64,000 bases of DNA from contig NC_090614.1 of the NCBI RefSeq assembly GCF_004359215.1, forward strand, positions 3,651,599 through 3,715,598, written 5' to 3'. Under the pieces are notes generated by a model that saw only the letters and a list, made by a program, of their open reading frames with translations, made no database searches and was not told the DNA's origin. Each line of letters opens with the position of its first letter. Within the stretch, counting starts at the first letter, position 1. This document shows, in pieces, positions 19,092-30,650 of this stretch. A program made the position numbers and the translations under genes. The DNA comes from Bremia lactucae (lineage: Eukaryota; Oomycota; Peronosporomycetes; Peronosporales; Peronosporaceae).

Positions 19092-21554
19092 CTACTCGAT
19101 TGCAATAAAGTTCTGGACTTTTTCGTTTAATTCAAATACGAGCGCTTCAAGTTGGATGGTAGCTTGGGACCGATCCCGCATTTGGCGCACCGAGGCGACA
19201 AGCTTTGCTTGTAATGCACGCAACTCTTCTATTGCTGACAATGGTGTTAACAAAGGGCTTGACGATGCCATGATGTGGCGCACGTGAGCACCAACTTCTT
19301 CACTCGTAGGTCTCTCACTTGGGTCAATTGACGTCATGCGAAGGACAAGATCCATTTCCATAGGAAAGTGTTGCCGTGCCTTCTGAGGCACAACGCCATG
19401 GCGCACGCCTGTAAGCACCTGTGAACGCTCCATCATTGTGCTAAACGGGCAGCATAGCTCTAGTAAAATAACACCCAAGGCAAAAATATCCGACTTAATC
19501 GAGTACTTGGCACATTTAAAGCGAGAAGCGGTTTTCAGTAAGGCATCACTGCGGTTATAGCGGTAGCCCAGTTGCTCAGGAGAAGCATACGTGAACGTTC
19601 CAAGCGCCGTTGTGTGGTTACCATCATCAAACCCATACTGCTGCAGTCGTTCACGAGGTGAAAGAGCTTTATCTGACATGCTGTCCTCATAAACCGATTT
19701 CGACAAGCCAAAATCACCAATCTTCGCGAGATCGCCATGAAGAAAGATATTGTCCGGTTTTATGTCACGGTGAATCACGTCGTACGAATGCATATGGGCC
19801 ACGCCTTGCACCGCGCCAAGAAAATAATTAAGACCCACTTGATGAATTTCAGACGTGTGAGTCCATGCTGATCGCTCTTTCAAGGAAGATCGGAGCCACG
19901 CTCCCAAGTTCGAATGCGTTTCGATTTCAAGCTGTTGTCGCTCTTGAAGGGGCGACATCAGCTGATTTAGAAACTGATGAACTGGTTTGTGGTCACCTGC
20001 CTCCGTCGCTGTCAAGGGCACAGCGTTTGCAGCCGTCCCGCACAACTCCATTTGTATGTAAAGAATGATTTGTGGTTTCATGACCACTGGCTCCGCCGTG
20101 AGAAGAGGTGACACACGATTATCATCATTGGTTCCTTCACTAGTGCGGCAACTCGAGTCCTGTCCTTCTCTTTCATCTTCAAAAACAAACCCTGGAACCG
20201 AATATTCGTCAAACGACAACGAGTCCGATGAAAAGTCAAGTGAAAACGACAAGCTTTCAGCTTCCATGTTGCTCATGCGCAGCTCAGCCTCTTCATCGAG
20301 TAGCTCCAATTGCTGTCGCTGAAGATTTTGAGCACTACACTGACTATCAATCAGTGATACGACAGACCCACGTACGCTTTCACTCGATTTCAATGTTTGA
20401 GTACTACACGCGTCGATCTCTGTCCACGCTGTGTGGTAGCGCACCACATTTGGATGTGGAACCATGGATGCCATTAAACGAACTTCACGTAACGCTTGGC
20501 GCTCAGCGCGCGTTCCATCCACTTCCGTCGCACGAGGAAGAACGACTTTTTTGATTGCATAGTAGCACCCATCGACCTTGCTACGCACCTTTATTACAGC
20601 ACCTTGACCACCTTGACCCAAAGAACCCACAACCTCGAAATCTTGGTCTAATCGTGAGTGAAATGTACCATCCAAGTCAATACTCGGTATTGTTACGGTA
20701 CTACCCACTTTGGAAGATGTCGGGATAAATGGCGGAAGAGCTGTAACTGCTGCTTTCGCAGACATAGCAGCAGGAAGGGATACGGTGCGTTTAAATGGTT
20801 TAAGCTGCTTGTGTTCCTCCTGACAGTCATTCGTTGTGACGAAAGCTGCGTGTTTCCATTTTAAAGACTCTAAAAACGCTTTATGCGATAGCTTTTTGTC
20901 TTGTGGCTGTTGTTTCGAGTACTTGGACTCGTTCCGCTGATTCAAGAATGTCGGAAAGCAGCTCCCTCGTGCTTGCAGCCATTTCGTCATATTTTTCTGT
21001 GGTGTAAGAAGTGCTGATAGAGACGAGAGCGTGGCACTGCTGTGAGTGCGAAGGGGTCCTCGATGTACTGAAGGTGGCAATGGCACAGGACAGACAGTTG
21101 GAGTGGCCTTGGCTGCATGAATGTCGGCATCGTTCTCTTCCGTTCCAATTTGGAAGTACCCAATAAATGGATTTGTCTTGTCTACTAACGTTCCTCGCTT
21201 GCTTGGATAGACTTCACTTTCGCTCTCGGAAGTAGTTGTCGTTAAATTCCTAATCTCGCTGTTCCCACGTGGTGTTGCTACCTGCTCACTACACAAGCCT
21301 GCGAACGCAATAGGTGATGAAGCCACACGCGGAACGTCGACAGGTTTGACCGATTGCGAGGCCGGCGAACTTGTAGCGAACTCATTCAACACATCGTCGC
21401 TGCTCCAGCGGCTAGTCGCGCCATTTTCAGCGTGGAGAGGAGAGCTCGGTGACGATAGGCGTCCACCGACCTGAGCGGCTGTGGCCACCCGTCGTACGCT
21501 GGGTAATCCGTTTACACGATTCTTGGCAAGGCCATAGGCAAAAGTGCTTTGCAT
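19092..21554 (-). CDS. eIF2-alpha kinase (EIF2AK/PEK family), 820 residues, single exon
   Basis: The protein should phosphorylate eIF2-alpha to lower translation under stress. Residues 1-300 are Ser/Thr-rich with no recognised domain. The kinase spans about 305-775: glycine loop GQGGQGAV (313-320), lysine in YAIKK (K335), an acidic Ser-rich insert (about 380-490), HRDIKPDN (595-602), DFG (614-616) and TYASPEQLGY. The C-lobe block LLELCCPFSTMMERSQVLTG is diagnostic of PERK/GCN2/HRI-type kinases. The large N-lobe insert is also typical. I see no RWD or HisRS-like region (GCN2), signal peptide or TM segment (PERK), so the architecture is HRI-like or lineage-specific. The start is the first ATG of the frame. 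A short coiled tail (ALVFELNEKVQNF) closes the protein. Confidence 0.92.
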   Translation of the reverse strand: MQSTFAYGLAKNRVNGLPSVRRVATAAQVGGRLSSPSSPLHAENGATSRWSSDDVLNEFATSSPASQSVKPVDVPRVASSPIAFAGLCSEQVATPRGNSEIRNLTTTTSESESEVYPSKRGTLVDKTNPFIGYFQIGTEENDADIHAAKATPTVCPVPLPPSVHRGPLRTHSSATLSSLSALLTPQKNMTKWLQARGSCFPTFLNQRNESKYSKQQPQDKKLSHKAFLESLKWKHAAFVTTNDCQEEHKQLKPFKRTVSLPAAMSAKAAVTALPPFIPTSSKVGSTVTIPSIDLDGTFHSRLDQDFEVVGSLGQGGQGAVIKVRSKVDGCYYAIKKVVLPRATEVDGTRAERQALREVRLMASMVPHPNVVRYHTAWTEIDACSTQTLKSSESVRGSVVSLIDSQCSAQNLQRQQLELLDEEAELRMSNMEAESLSFSLDFSSDSLSFDEYSVPGFVFEDEREGQDSSCRTSEGTNDDNRVSPLLTAEPVVMKPQIILYIQMELCGTAANAVPLTATEAGDHKPVHQFLNQLMSPLQERQQLEIETHSNLGAWLRSSLKERSAWTHTSEIHQVGLNYFLGAVQGVAHMHSYDVIHRDIKPDNIFLHGDLAKIGDFGLSKSVYEDSMSDKALSPRERLQQYGFDDGNHTTALGTFTYASPEQLGYRYNRSDALLKTASRFKCAKYSIKSDIFALGVILLELCCPFSTMMERSQVLTGVRHGVVPQKARQHFPMEMDLVLRMTSIDPSERPTSEEVGAHVRHIMASSSPLLTPLSAIEELRALQAKLVASVRQMRDRSQATIQLEALVFELNEKVQNFIAIE

Positions 21555-23071
21555 TAGTCGACTTTTGCGCGTCTATGACTATAATTGAATCGACCACTGC
21601 AATGATTCCCAAGGTCGAGGCAAGGCGACGACAGGTAGACGGACACTTGTCCGCTTGGTAAGCCAGCTATGTTCGTGTTAGTCCCCGCACACGTTTCGCT
21701 CCAGCCCTGCCCTTAAGCTTCCTTCTCTTCACGGAGGCAGGAACGAGTGCGGACTAGTGAAATTGCGATTTGAAGAAGAGTGATTGTCAGCAAGGACCCC
21801 CTTAGAAAGCGATAACGAAAACTGTAACAAATGAGCACCAGACGATGGATTGTCACCACAACGTGGAAGACAATGCGAATTTTTGCGTCGAGATATCCTT
21901 TTAACGGGCAGCAAGCGACGTTGCGTTTTCGTGAGGAGGACAAAACGATGCAATTACATGCAACCATGACAATCCAGCAAAAGATCTTAAGGTTTTCAAA
22001 GCATTGTCGCCGAGGCGCTGTGCATAATCTAACTTGATGTCACCTAGTAACCACATCATCACGTTGAATGATTCCCATAACCTGCATCGATCCTGTCACG
22101 ACTCTTAATATGTTGGGCGAAGCACATGTTTTGCAACTGCATTGTTCCTGCAAACATTTCTTACAGGTAATGGCGTAGTCATTGATCCTTCGCACCTTTC
22201 ATATCAAAATTGTCAGGTTTTGGCATCTCAAATCGCCGCTACATCTACTGTTACTGTATGTCATTTACTGCGTAGCCATCGTTTAATTTTTATTCGCTTT
22301 TATCGAGAAGCGTTTCCCATTCGGCCTAGTGGTTTCAATTTTGTCAGCACCAAACTCGAAACGCATGTTCGTGCGTAAAAAAAAAAATTGCTTAAAAGAG
22401 GGTTCGTTGCATAATGGCAGGACTTTGACTTTTAGAAAAATGTTGACTACTGCGATCAGCAAGACCCGTGATTTTCAAAGATCTTGTTTAAAATCTTAAA
22501 AAACCAATCTAGCCAAACCCGAACTTCCTTGTTTTGCTTAGGATCATTTTAACTAGGCTTTGTTGCGACGACCACATTTGTTACCCATAATAAGTGGGAT
22601 TTTAGGAATTAACTACTTTAATTAAAATAGAAGGGTATTTTACCCATAAAGTATATGTACCACTACAACGGTTCTCCAATCAATGTGTCCATTACAAGCG
22701 TTCCGTTTCTGTCGGTCCACGCATATTGCATGATCGAGCAACTTTCGACTCTGAGCTTAATGTTTCGCCAGGGTATGGCTTTTTATCGACAACGGAAATT
22801 GGCGTGCAGTATTAACTCTACCTAATTCCCATCCATTTTTCATGCATTTATTGTATAGGAAGTTTTTATTGATAAATCCTGCAATTGGTGGCAGTCCAAT
22901 AATCGAAATCATAATAATTCTTATAGTAATTTTCTTTTCCTTTTAAATCTCTATCAGGGCAATATCAATTTTAATGCAACCGTTAATAATTAAGAATTCA
23001 AGTTTAGTGTGAAATATGTGGTGCATACAAACACACCAAAAAAGTGAGACAAAAAATGTACTTGAGCAATA
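21555..23071. other. Intergenic region between divergent kinase and MON1 genes
   Basis: No gene recognised. It contains the promoters of two divergent genes, but I see no clear core element. AT content rises toward 22380-23070, with a run of A at 22378-22388. Confidence 0.5.
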
Positions 23072-24583
23072 ATGGAGTTGGACGTAGTCGTCTGCTCCAC
23101 GTCGGGCAAGCCAATCCTGCGACACAGAGTGTTTACTCCGGATCCAAACAGCTCACTTGATGACGACGACTCATCCTCGAGCTCGTTTACAAGCTCGCTT
23201 CAGGGTCTCTTGTCTTTTGTGTCCTGTACGCAACACGAAGAGCTGCTGGAGCTAGTCACCGCGGGCTGTCGCTGTGTCTTTCAAAGCTCCGAGTGTCTAA
23301 CATTCGCTGCAATCGTAAAAGAAGACACGCAGGATATACCAAACGTAGCCTCGCATTGTTTAAAGCATCTCGTGCAGCTGCTTCAGAATCAAATTCTATT
23401 TGTATTAAGTGATCGAGGACTAAATGTGTTGCGCCGACAGCCAGGCTACGATCTTCGTGAGCTTCTCAATGGTACTGAGCGCGTCACAAAATATTTAACA
23501 GAGCTATGGGCGTCCACAGCACCTTTTCGGTTTAAAGACTGGGGTGTGCCCTTTGTTCGGCTTAAACCCGAGATACGACGGGAAGTCACGCGGGCCTTGG
23601 AGTTTGACGAATCGTCGGCCATGATTGGTGGCCTTTTAATCGCCGAGCAAAAAGTCGTGGCGATTACTCAATCGCACAAGAAACACTTTGAGATGCTTGT
23701 CGATGGTAAGTAAGTAAGTCTGGAAGAACGACGTTGAGTACTTATACGAGCTATATGTAGATGTATTATTGCTGATCAATTTTGTCTACCATACCCCATC
23801 ACTCGTCAAAAGTGAGACCTGGGTACCAATTTGCTTCCCAAATTTCAATTCAAGGTACGTTTTAAAGCACAAATAGGTACAGCTTGCCGTTGCATATATT
23901 GAAAATGGGTATATATTGTATTGTATGGTAGTGGTTTCTTACATGCGTACGTGGTCTTTTTGACCAATGACGTATGCTTGCTGCTGTTCAGTAGCGAGCA
24001 ATCGCTCGACGAATTTCCGTTTTTTCAAGCGAAAAAAAAGACAATTGCTCGTCGTCTCGAAGAATGTGGTGCTTTGGAAGCAATTATTGCGTCCGTGAAG
24101 CACCACTCGGAGTGGCAACTTCATTTTGATTTACCGCTTTTGCATCATTTTATTTACAAGAATGAACTCACTGGAGAATGTGCCGAGCCGGAGCTGACGT
24201 TTCCCTTTGATGGCAAAGATTTTGAAACACGTGTGCAATTGCTGAATCAATACGCCAAACTTCAGCATCTCATGTTTCCAGCCCCAAAGGACGGTCCAGC
24301 TCGTGAGTGTCAACGGTTTGGCAAACGATTAGCAACATTGCAAGAAACGACAGCTGCGCGTATGGTGTACGAACGTAGCGACACTGGGTTGTTTTTTGGC
24401 ATGTGCAGTGCGGACTATCGACTTTTTGTGTGGTTTGACTCGCTCTCTTCCATAACGGATGCACGTGAGCAAATCCAAGTTTTACTGAACCGATTGCGTC
24501 ATGATGAAGAGCTCATGTCCGTGACTCTTTTTCGTTCGAACACTGGCTTTCCGTCCGTGAGAGCGTTTGGAATGTGGCCGTGA
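23072..24583 (+). CDS. MON1: Vacuolar fusion protein MON1 homologue, 3 exons, 459 residues
   Basis: Exons 23072-23705, 23761-23854 and 23932-24583 join in frame (introns 55 and 77 bp, GT..AG). MON1 pairs with CCZ1 as the guanine-nucleotide exchange factor for Rab7 on late endosomes and vacuoles. The first longin domain starts at residue 1 (VVVCSTSGKPI) and has an acidic Ser insert around residues 27-45. The block YDLRELLNGTERVTKYL matches the family. The tiny exon 2 supplies DVLLLINFV and ETWVPICFPNFNS, and exon 3 begins SGFLHAYVVFL, all strong MON1 signatures. HHFIYKNELTGECAEPE corresponds to the family's LRHFLYKSK region. The long acidic N-terminal extension of animal MON1 is absent. Confidence 0.93.
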
Positions 24584-27388
24584 CCTTGTGAATGTTCAAT
24601 ACGGTACGGATGCTCTAACTAAACAGTTGATTTGGCAAGCAGGTTTTACTTAAGTTTAGTATGTGAGTTAGTAAAGAATTGAGGAAAATATCTTACATGC
24701 AGAATAGACGATTATGTATCATTGACACGTCCAAAATTACATTTAGTCGTGTCAATAATATAAAAGCGTCAAACAAAACATTCGTATTAGCGCCACGAAT
24801 AAGTGTCGCTTTATGAATAGTTTCTTGAGAATATTTGATACAAAATTGGCTAAGGATGTTTACTGAATTTTTTTTAAATGCCTTGTAGTATTAACTTTGA
24901 AAATCGAGAGCATGGATCGATCAGGTGCTTGAAGCTTGCCTCTAATTCCTCCTACAAAAGCTCCATGTCTACAAGTCGTTAAAAGTCACCACAAATGATC
25001 ATTACCTAGCAACACTCGCTCTTTCTCTAACGTAAACTGGCTTTGCGCGCTTCATGGCATCAAACTGAGCCTGTTCAAAAGGAACTTGTCATTTGTCATT
25101 TAGATAGAGAACTCGAAGCATACAAGTACGCTGCCTCGTTGCTTGACTGCGGCCATACCGAAACATGTAAGAGCTCTTTATAATTCAATCAATGCTGTAA
25201 TTGTGAGTTCGTAGCATTCATGACAGTTTTTTGGAATCAGTTCTGACTTCTTGCTGGCGATGTCGTACGGGTGCTCCCATCACAAAGATCCAGTCTCAGC
25301 ATCATTAACGATATGGAGAATACATAATAAGTATCACTTACCAAGCATCGCACAACTTTGCTGTTGTTGCAGTAGCTATTGCTTTGATGTTTCAGAATTT
25401 CATTATCCCTCTGTAACAACTTCGATTATTTCTGCAACAGGCCGTTTAAGGAGAATTTATCAGCATTGAATCTCGATTTGAAAGTTATGATGTCAGAGTG
25501 TGTTACCTACACGGATTAGTTTCATATCCACGAATAAGGCTCACGAATCCAGGATCTCTTTTAACTTTCTGAACTACTTCAACAAGCACAATTTTCTAAA
25601 CACGATAGCAAGTTTCCCATTCCATATCGTCTCCGAAAATTTACACTTCGAAGCTGAGCGTAATTCTAGTAGCAAAGCGAGGTACTTTTAAATTTCTTAA
25701 GTTCGCTGGAGCGGTATTTAATCTAGCAAGTCGCATGTCGAATCCATCTTATCGATCAAAAATGGTGTAAGAACAGCTGAACGGTGAATGGATGGCTATC
25801 TCCATTTGATGTTGCCGGGGCTATATCTTAGAAAAGTAAAATGCCATCTTTCTCAGTTGTGAGCAATATCTAGTTGATGAATGACACCAACTTTAAAGCA
25901 CTGTATAGGAGTACGATTTTCTTAAAACGTTTCTATCATCACCTTGCCGACCATACATAGTGCATGCCTTCGAGCTTATTGTGGCGCAAAATCGATTTGT
26001 GTAAGGTCTAACGCGTAAATACATACGATGTCTGATAAAACTTCAGATAGTTCACACCGTGTGGCCGTTCGAAGATCTTTTGAGACCACTGAGCTTTAAA
26101 TTCTCGCAAGCGTGACGATGCTGCGTTTTTATAGGAGCAGTCTGTCGAACCAATACTTTAAGCAAGCTCTATTTCAAAATTACGCAAAGGATTCCTAAAG
26201 GGGTCCTCTTGCTGCACGTAGCGCTTCGTCGTGTTCGCCTTTAGTTAAGCTCTGATCGTCGTTTTCTTCATCTTGAGATGGATTAAAGAGCACACTTTAC
26301 CAAGCATTTGGTAATGACGAAACTCTATTGTGTCTTGAACAGTCTCAGAATGCCCGAATGCCAGATGATAATCTGAAGAATGATCGCCGTGGCGTTTAAG
26401 CACGCTTTTTAGATGCTGTAATTCAAGTTGAACTCAGTACGATGAGGTCGAAACGGCAATCTAACCAGCTGCGTACCAAAAATCTCAACATTTCCGCTTT
26501 TTCGACCAGATAAACTCAAGGTACGTACTGGACGATTGAATTAGCACCGTGCATCGACGTGTTCACTGCCTTGGCGCCATATTCGGTGAGGTGTATTTCT
26601 TAAAAGCGTGTTTTAAAATGTATCACTGCGCCAAATGTGGCAAAATTAAGTCAGTCGTTCAATATCCCAAATAGTATTTATGATGATAGAAGCTTGCTGT
26701 GCTACTTGATCTTCAGAACATTATTTTAATTTAAGACCTAAAGTGTTTTTGTACTGAGAGCTGTTTTAAAAATTGAGTTAACATTTGCGATAATACACCT
26801 GAAAACAATGGCAGCTGTTCGCATTTTAAAGCAGGAACTCACAAGCCAGAAGCTACAACAATCGGACTGTATGTAATAAGTCTTGTGCTGTCGTCGTTTG
26901 TAGGCTGACGCATCGTATTCACGATCTCTGTAGCTGTGTCACTTGAGTCGTCCCATTTAGCCGTCTCACTATATAAGGATATTTATTGTCTCGACGTCTG
27001 TCGAATTTCACGCACGAGAATGCGTAGTAATCGTTGTGCATGCGAATAGAGCGAGCAAAGAATAGAGAAGCAGGCTGTTTCATCGCGATAGCGCCAGTAT
27101 AAAAACAACATTACTGGGATGACGGCTGGAACGCCTTTTGTGATTTAGCTGAAAACTCTTTACTAGACATGCTCGTACGGCCTATCATTTGTCACGAACA
27201 TCACTACGAAAATCACATGAATATAAAACTTTTTGTCGACCTATTTGTGGCAAGTTATTTTGTTTGCTTTGATTTAACATGAAAATGGTTGCGACTGCAG
27301 GTTTAAGTGACAATACAACAGCAGAAATACACCCTTCCGCCTTGGCCTCTTTTATATATATCGACAGCTGTAATGATCCTCCAACCCT
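24584..27388. other. Gene-poor, decayed sequence
   Basis: No intact gene recognised on either strand. Minus-strand fragments around 26000-26260 read like coding sequence broken by stops (for example FERPHGVNYLKFYQTSYVFT), but I cannot assign a family. No LTR-A or LTR-B similarity was seen. Confidence 0.45.
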
Positions 27389-27866
27389 TTGGATCCTTGC
27401 GCGCATGTTCCGCACATCCCTCCCTTGCGTCTTCCCTCGCGTCGCTATTTCTTTCGCGACGTGCGCTTCGACAGCAACGACTTTCGAGTCCGTCAAACTC
27501 CTACCTTGCCCCCCTCCAATCGACCCATACGTCCTAAACTACCACTAGACTACAAGAAACCTGCTTCGTTCTGACCGGACGATTCGTGGATTTTCTTCGG
27601 CGTCGAGAGCACGCCAGCAAATGTATCTTCCAGCCCCACACTGCCCCGTTTACGTCATTTCCTGTAGAAAGCCATACTTGGGATTCTCCTGACGAAGAGC
27701 CCTTGAATTCTCGCACTTATCTGCAGTATTTCGTGCCAAATAGTAGTATGGATAAGCTTGACGTATAGCACTGAAATTCTGACGTTCCGGCTACACGAGA
27801 ACGGCTTGCGGTTTACGCTCAGAACGCAAAAGTGCCACTCTACGACCCGCTTCTCGGGCAGCTTTC
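27389..27866 (+). pseudogene. Disrupted coding sequence upstream of the 27867 gene
   Basis: Three protein-like pieces follow one another in descending frames: about 27440-27571 (FFRDVRFDSNDFRVRQTP), 27566-27763 (LTGRFVDFLRRRE then LQYFVPNSSMDKLD) and about 27785-27868 (RERLAVYAQNAKVPLYDPLL). The last would read into the 27867 frame if one base were removed near 27866. Two stops lie at about 27764-27772. It may be the true N-terminus of the downstream gene broken by sequence errors, or a genuine pseudogene part. Confidence 0.45.
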
Positions 27867-28613
27867 ATGAATACCTCGATGCCTAGCAGCGCCCCGAGCG
27901 CATGGCACAAACGGGTGGGGCGTCAGAAGCAACAGGCCCATAGCAAACTCGGGTCGTGGTTTGTGAGCAAATTCACGAGCAAAGGCAAGCTCTTGCGCGA
28001 ACACGATGAGGAAACGGCACAGAATTTACGGCGTCGACCCGTGGGGAAGCTCAGTGCCGTCACGAACCAGCAACAAGCCAATGCTGCGCGACGGGAGGAG
28101 CTTGGAAACCCCAAGCCCATGCGTCAGAAGAGCTACTTGCGCTTACAGCTGCAAGAGATGAAGCGGCAGTCTGCCGAGACCTTACAGCGCGTTCAGAAGC
28201 GAATGGATGGCGAAGTCGTGAGAGAAGAACACGAATTGGAAGAGAAATCGTTATCGGACGAGGACGAAGATGGCCACGTTATTGACGGCCCCGAAGATGT
28301 TCAACGCGAGAGCGTGAGTAGTAATCCGGCGTCGTCTATGGGCTCCAGTACGTGTTTGCGACGCCGCAGTGCTGCCGAAGAGAAGCAAGAGCGGGAAGAT
28401 GAGATTTTGGCCCACGAGACTCAGCGACACGAGTACTCGGAGGAAGTGAATCGACGCATGAGTCAAGCCACGCAGCTCTACGCCGAAGCGATTAGCGCAT
28501 TGGATTACGCTCTACATCCTGAGCGACAATCAGAGGTCGGAGGATCGTCCAAGCCGCTGTTTCTAGGCGTGAAGACTGGGAGCACTCAAATGCCCAAAAG
28601 TGAATGGATTTGA
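27867..28613 (+). CDS. Hypothetical acidic/basic coiled-coil protein, 248 residues
   Basis: The ATG at 27867 opens 248 codons. The N-terminal third is basic (WHKRVGRQKQQAHSK, LGSWFVSKFTSKGK). The middle has heptad-like helix sequence (YLRLQLQEMKRQSAETLQRV) followed by a very acidic run (EELEEKSLSDEDEDGH-type, about residues 118-140). A second helical part (AAEEKQEREDEILAHETQRHEYSEEVNRR) ends in ATQLYAEAISALDYAL, which resembles a short helical hairpin. I recognise no enzyme motif or membrane segment. Protein-like sequence upstream in other frames suggests that the annotated start may be internal. Confidence 0.6.
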   Translation: MNTSMPSSAPSAWHKRVGRQKQQAHSKLGSWFVSKFTSKGKLLREHDEETAQNLRRRPVGKLSAVTNQQQANAARREELGNPKPMRQKSYLRLQLQEMKRQSAETLQRVQKRMDGEVVREEHELEEKSLSDEDEDGHVIDGPEDVQRESVSSNPASSMGSSTCLRRRSAAEEKQEREDEILAHETQRHEYSEEVNRRMSQATQLYAEAISALDYALHPERQSEVGGSSKPLFLGVKTGSTQMPKSEWI

Positions 28614-29149
28614 TCCGGACTAAATCGACAATTTCTTTGAAAGGACGTTCGATTTTGGAGAAAGAGGTGAAGGGGGTGTATATCAAGATGTAGGTTGGTA
28701 TAAATGTGACGGCGATATTTTATTAGACATCAAGGACACAGTACGTAGGACGTGACAATAGTAGATGATAGTATAAACGGTTGATAATTAAAGCACTTGT
28801 GCAAAAGAGGAGTTTAGGTCTCTCGATGAGAATTAGGAATAAGCGATTGCTGCGACAAAGTGACCGCAACTCGATTGTAGCCATCAAACGCTGTCTTGAT
28901 CCATCTCGGCCAAAACCTGGATGTGTTGGAAAATCGATACAGGATCGCTATTGAAAGTGCGGTCCAGTGATGGCGTCAGATCGAAGGCGTGAACGAGAGT
29001 ATTCGCAAAGTTCCGAAACAGTAATGAACGACGACAATCGTGTTGCAACGAACATCACTTGGTGTTTGCGTCAGAGAGGCTGCCTCTAGTATGCTCCTAC
29101 TTTGTCATTTGAATCGCCAAGCAGCATTTCGGGTACCACTTTTGGTAGA
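28614..29149. other. Intergenic, no feature recognised
   Basis: Short frames only. No domain or repeat seen. Confidence 0.45.
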
Positions 29150-29720
29150 CTTGTTGTTAGAAAGGTCTCTGCAATTTTAAAGCTATGTGTGACATATCGT
29201 GACTCGTCGTCAATATCGTAAAAGAGAGTTGTGATGACGGGAACGTTGGTCCGTACTTCCTTTGATCTAGCAAAATAGCGCTTTCGCCAATGTCTTTAAA
29301 TGTGCAAAGCGGTCGCACGTAGTCAGAAGTGTACGAGAAATTAGCACGACCTCATCTAAGAAATTTGATTACAATGCTTTAACGTCGCGACGATTGGCGG
29401 GTACAAACGATTCAGCGGGGCAAAGGCATTTGTCTGGACTCATTTAGTGGACTATGCGCCTTGTTCCGGACACGTGACATGGCTGGCTGTTTCAATTGCT
29501 GAAATATTAGGTTCCAAAACGATAGCAATCTTTTAGCGGACATTAATTCGTGATGCAGATGCTGGTCCTGTAACCGCTGGCTACTTCGCACGCACCCTCC
29601 TTGTCGCAGAAACATGTACTTTACACTGCCGTTCCGCGACATGGATCCATGTCAAGTCGTCTTCGTTATAACATACAAGAGCATTTTAACCACATTGAGA
29701 ATTTTAGCTCATCAATCGCT
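29150..29720 (-). pseudogene. Decayed gene, possibly DUF3431-like
   Basis: Minus-strand pieces near 29680-29560 read YNEDDLTWIHVAERQCKVHV, then after a one-base shift EGACEVASGYRTSICITN. This pattern resembles the start of DUF3431 proteins (Y-x-E-D-L-x-W, then a conserved N before a GRE motif), although the GRE part is not readable. Another protein-like piece at about 29270-29110 (VPVITTLFYDIDDESRYVTH) may belong to it or to something else. Stops and shifts rule out an intact gene. The family assignment is tentative. Confidence 0.3.
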
Positions 29721-30158
29721 TTTTTGGTGCTTGGCCCCCACTATTGGCAGTTGACGATACGAACACCTTGGTCATATTCCTTTAAGGCTGCTAAGAACCC
29801 AATGGAATCCTGTAAATGGTGATCTTTGCTCGAAACGGCTGATGCTCGTAATCACATTTTGTGCAAGAAAGTCATCCTTGACATAATTAATTGCTACGCT
29901 TGAAGTCTTACCTATTGGCAGTCATCACGTACGACTAAAGTGCTATGACAACCATTCTTGTAAGTAACGTCTGTCCTATTGTCGTGCTCCTCACGGACCC
30001 GTCGCTTGTGTGGAATCACTTCTTAGCTTGCCTTGGCATGACCGATGTGCAAGTGAGTTGGAACATGGTAGAGCAGCACGAAGCGCGTTCAACCCATTCG
30101 ACTTTTTGCCGACCACAACACAAGCACATACTTTGACAAATCTTATAGCGAAACAACA
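29721..30158. other. Intergenic, no feature recognised
   Basis: No domain or repeat seen. It contains the upstream region of the 30159 gene. Confidence 0.45.
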
Positions 30159-30650
30159 ATGCAACGTAAACAAGCTTTGTTCGAGTCTACTGTCGCTCAT
30201 CCGGTTACCTACCTCTGGACAAATGCTTTTAAAGACTCTAGTCTAGTACATCGCAATCTTAGCGTCACGTGCTCTCAGGAAGATGATCAATGTGGGAGGA
30301 CGTCCTGGAATGGCGTTCCTGCGTCAAGCGATTGCAATGATACCAACCACTTCCCACAACGTCTGCAGACCACGGAATTGCCCCCCTTGAACGCATCACC
30401 AAGCCGCCTTCGGCTCATTTACGACGATGAAGATGCTAAAGATCGAGTGTGCAGCAATGTGCAGCGCCTGCTTAAAGTTGTCCAGCAAGACCCCGAGGCC
30501 AAGTCTGCAAACGCGCAATTGGCGCGGAAGGTGCTGAAGTATCGGCGGGTTATGGAAAGACTGGGTGACGTGAACGTCGAAGACCCACATTTTGATGCGT
30601 CCGCATTTTTTGGCATCGAATGGCGCCGCGTCGGTAAATCCTCACGCTGA
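30159..30650 (+). CDS. Hypothetical protein, 163 residues
   Basis: ATG at 30159 to TGA at 30650. The first half (residues 1-85) is polar and low in predicted structure. The second half has a charged helical region (LRLIYDDEDAKDRV, SNVQRLLKVVQQDPEAKS, LARKVLKYRRVMERLGDV) and ends in FDASAFFGIEWRRVGKSSR. That C-terminal block looks conserved in character, since its codon use and helices are regular, but I cannot name a family. No membrane segment or catalytic motif is visible. Confidence 0.55.
   Translation: MQRKQALFESTVAHPVTYLWTNAFKDSSLVHRNLSVTCSQEDDQCGRTSWNGVPASSDCNDTNHFPQRLQTTELPPLNASPSRLRLIYDDEDAKDRVCSNVQRLLKVVQQDPEAKSANAQLARKVLKYRRVMERLGDVNVEDPHFDASAFFGIEWRRVGKSSR

Noticed and set aside
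26000..26260. Minus-strand protein-like fragment
   Set aside because: Broken by stops, and no family could be assigned. Reported only as decayed sequence.
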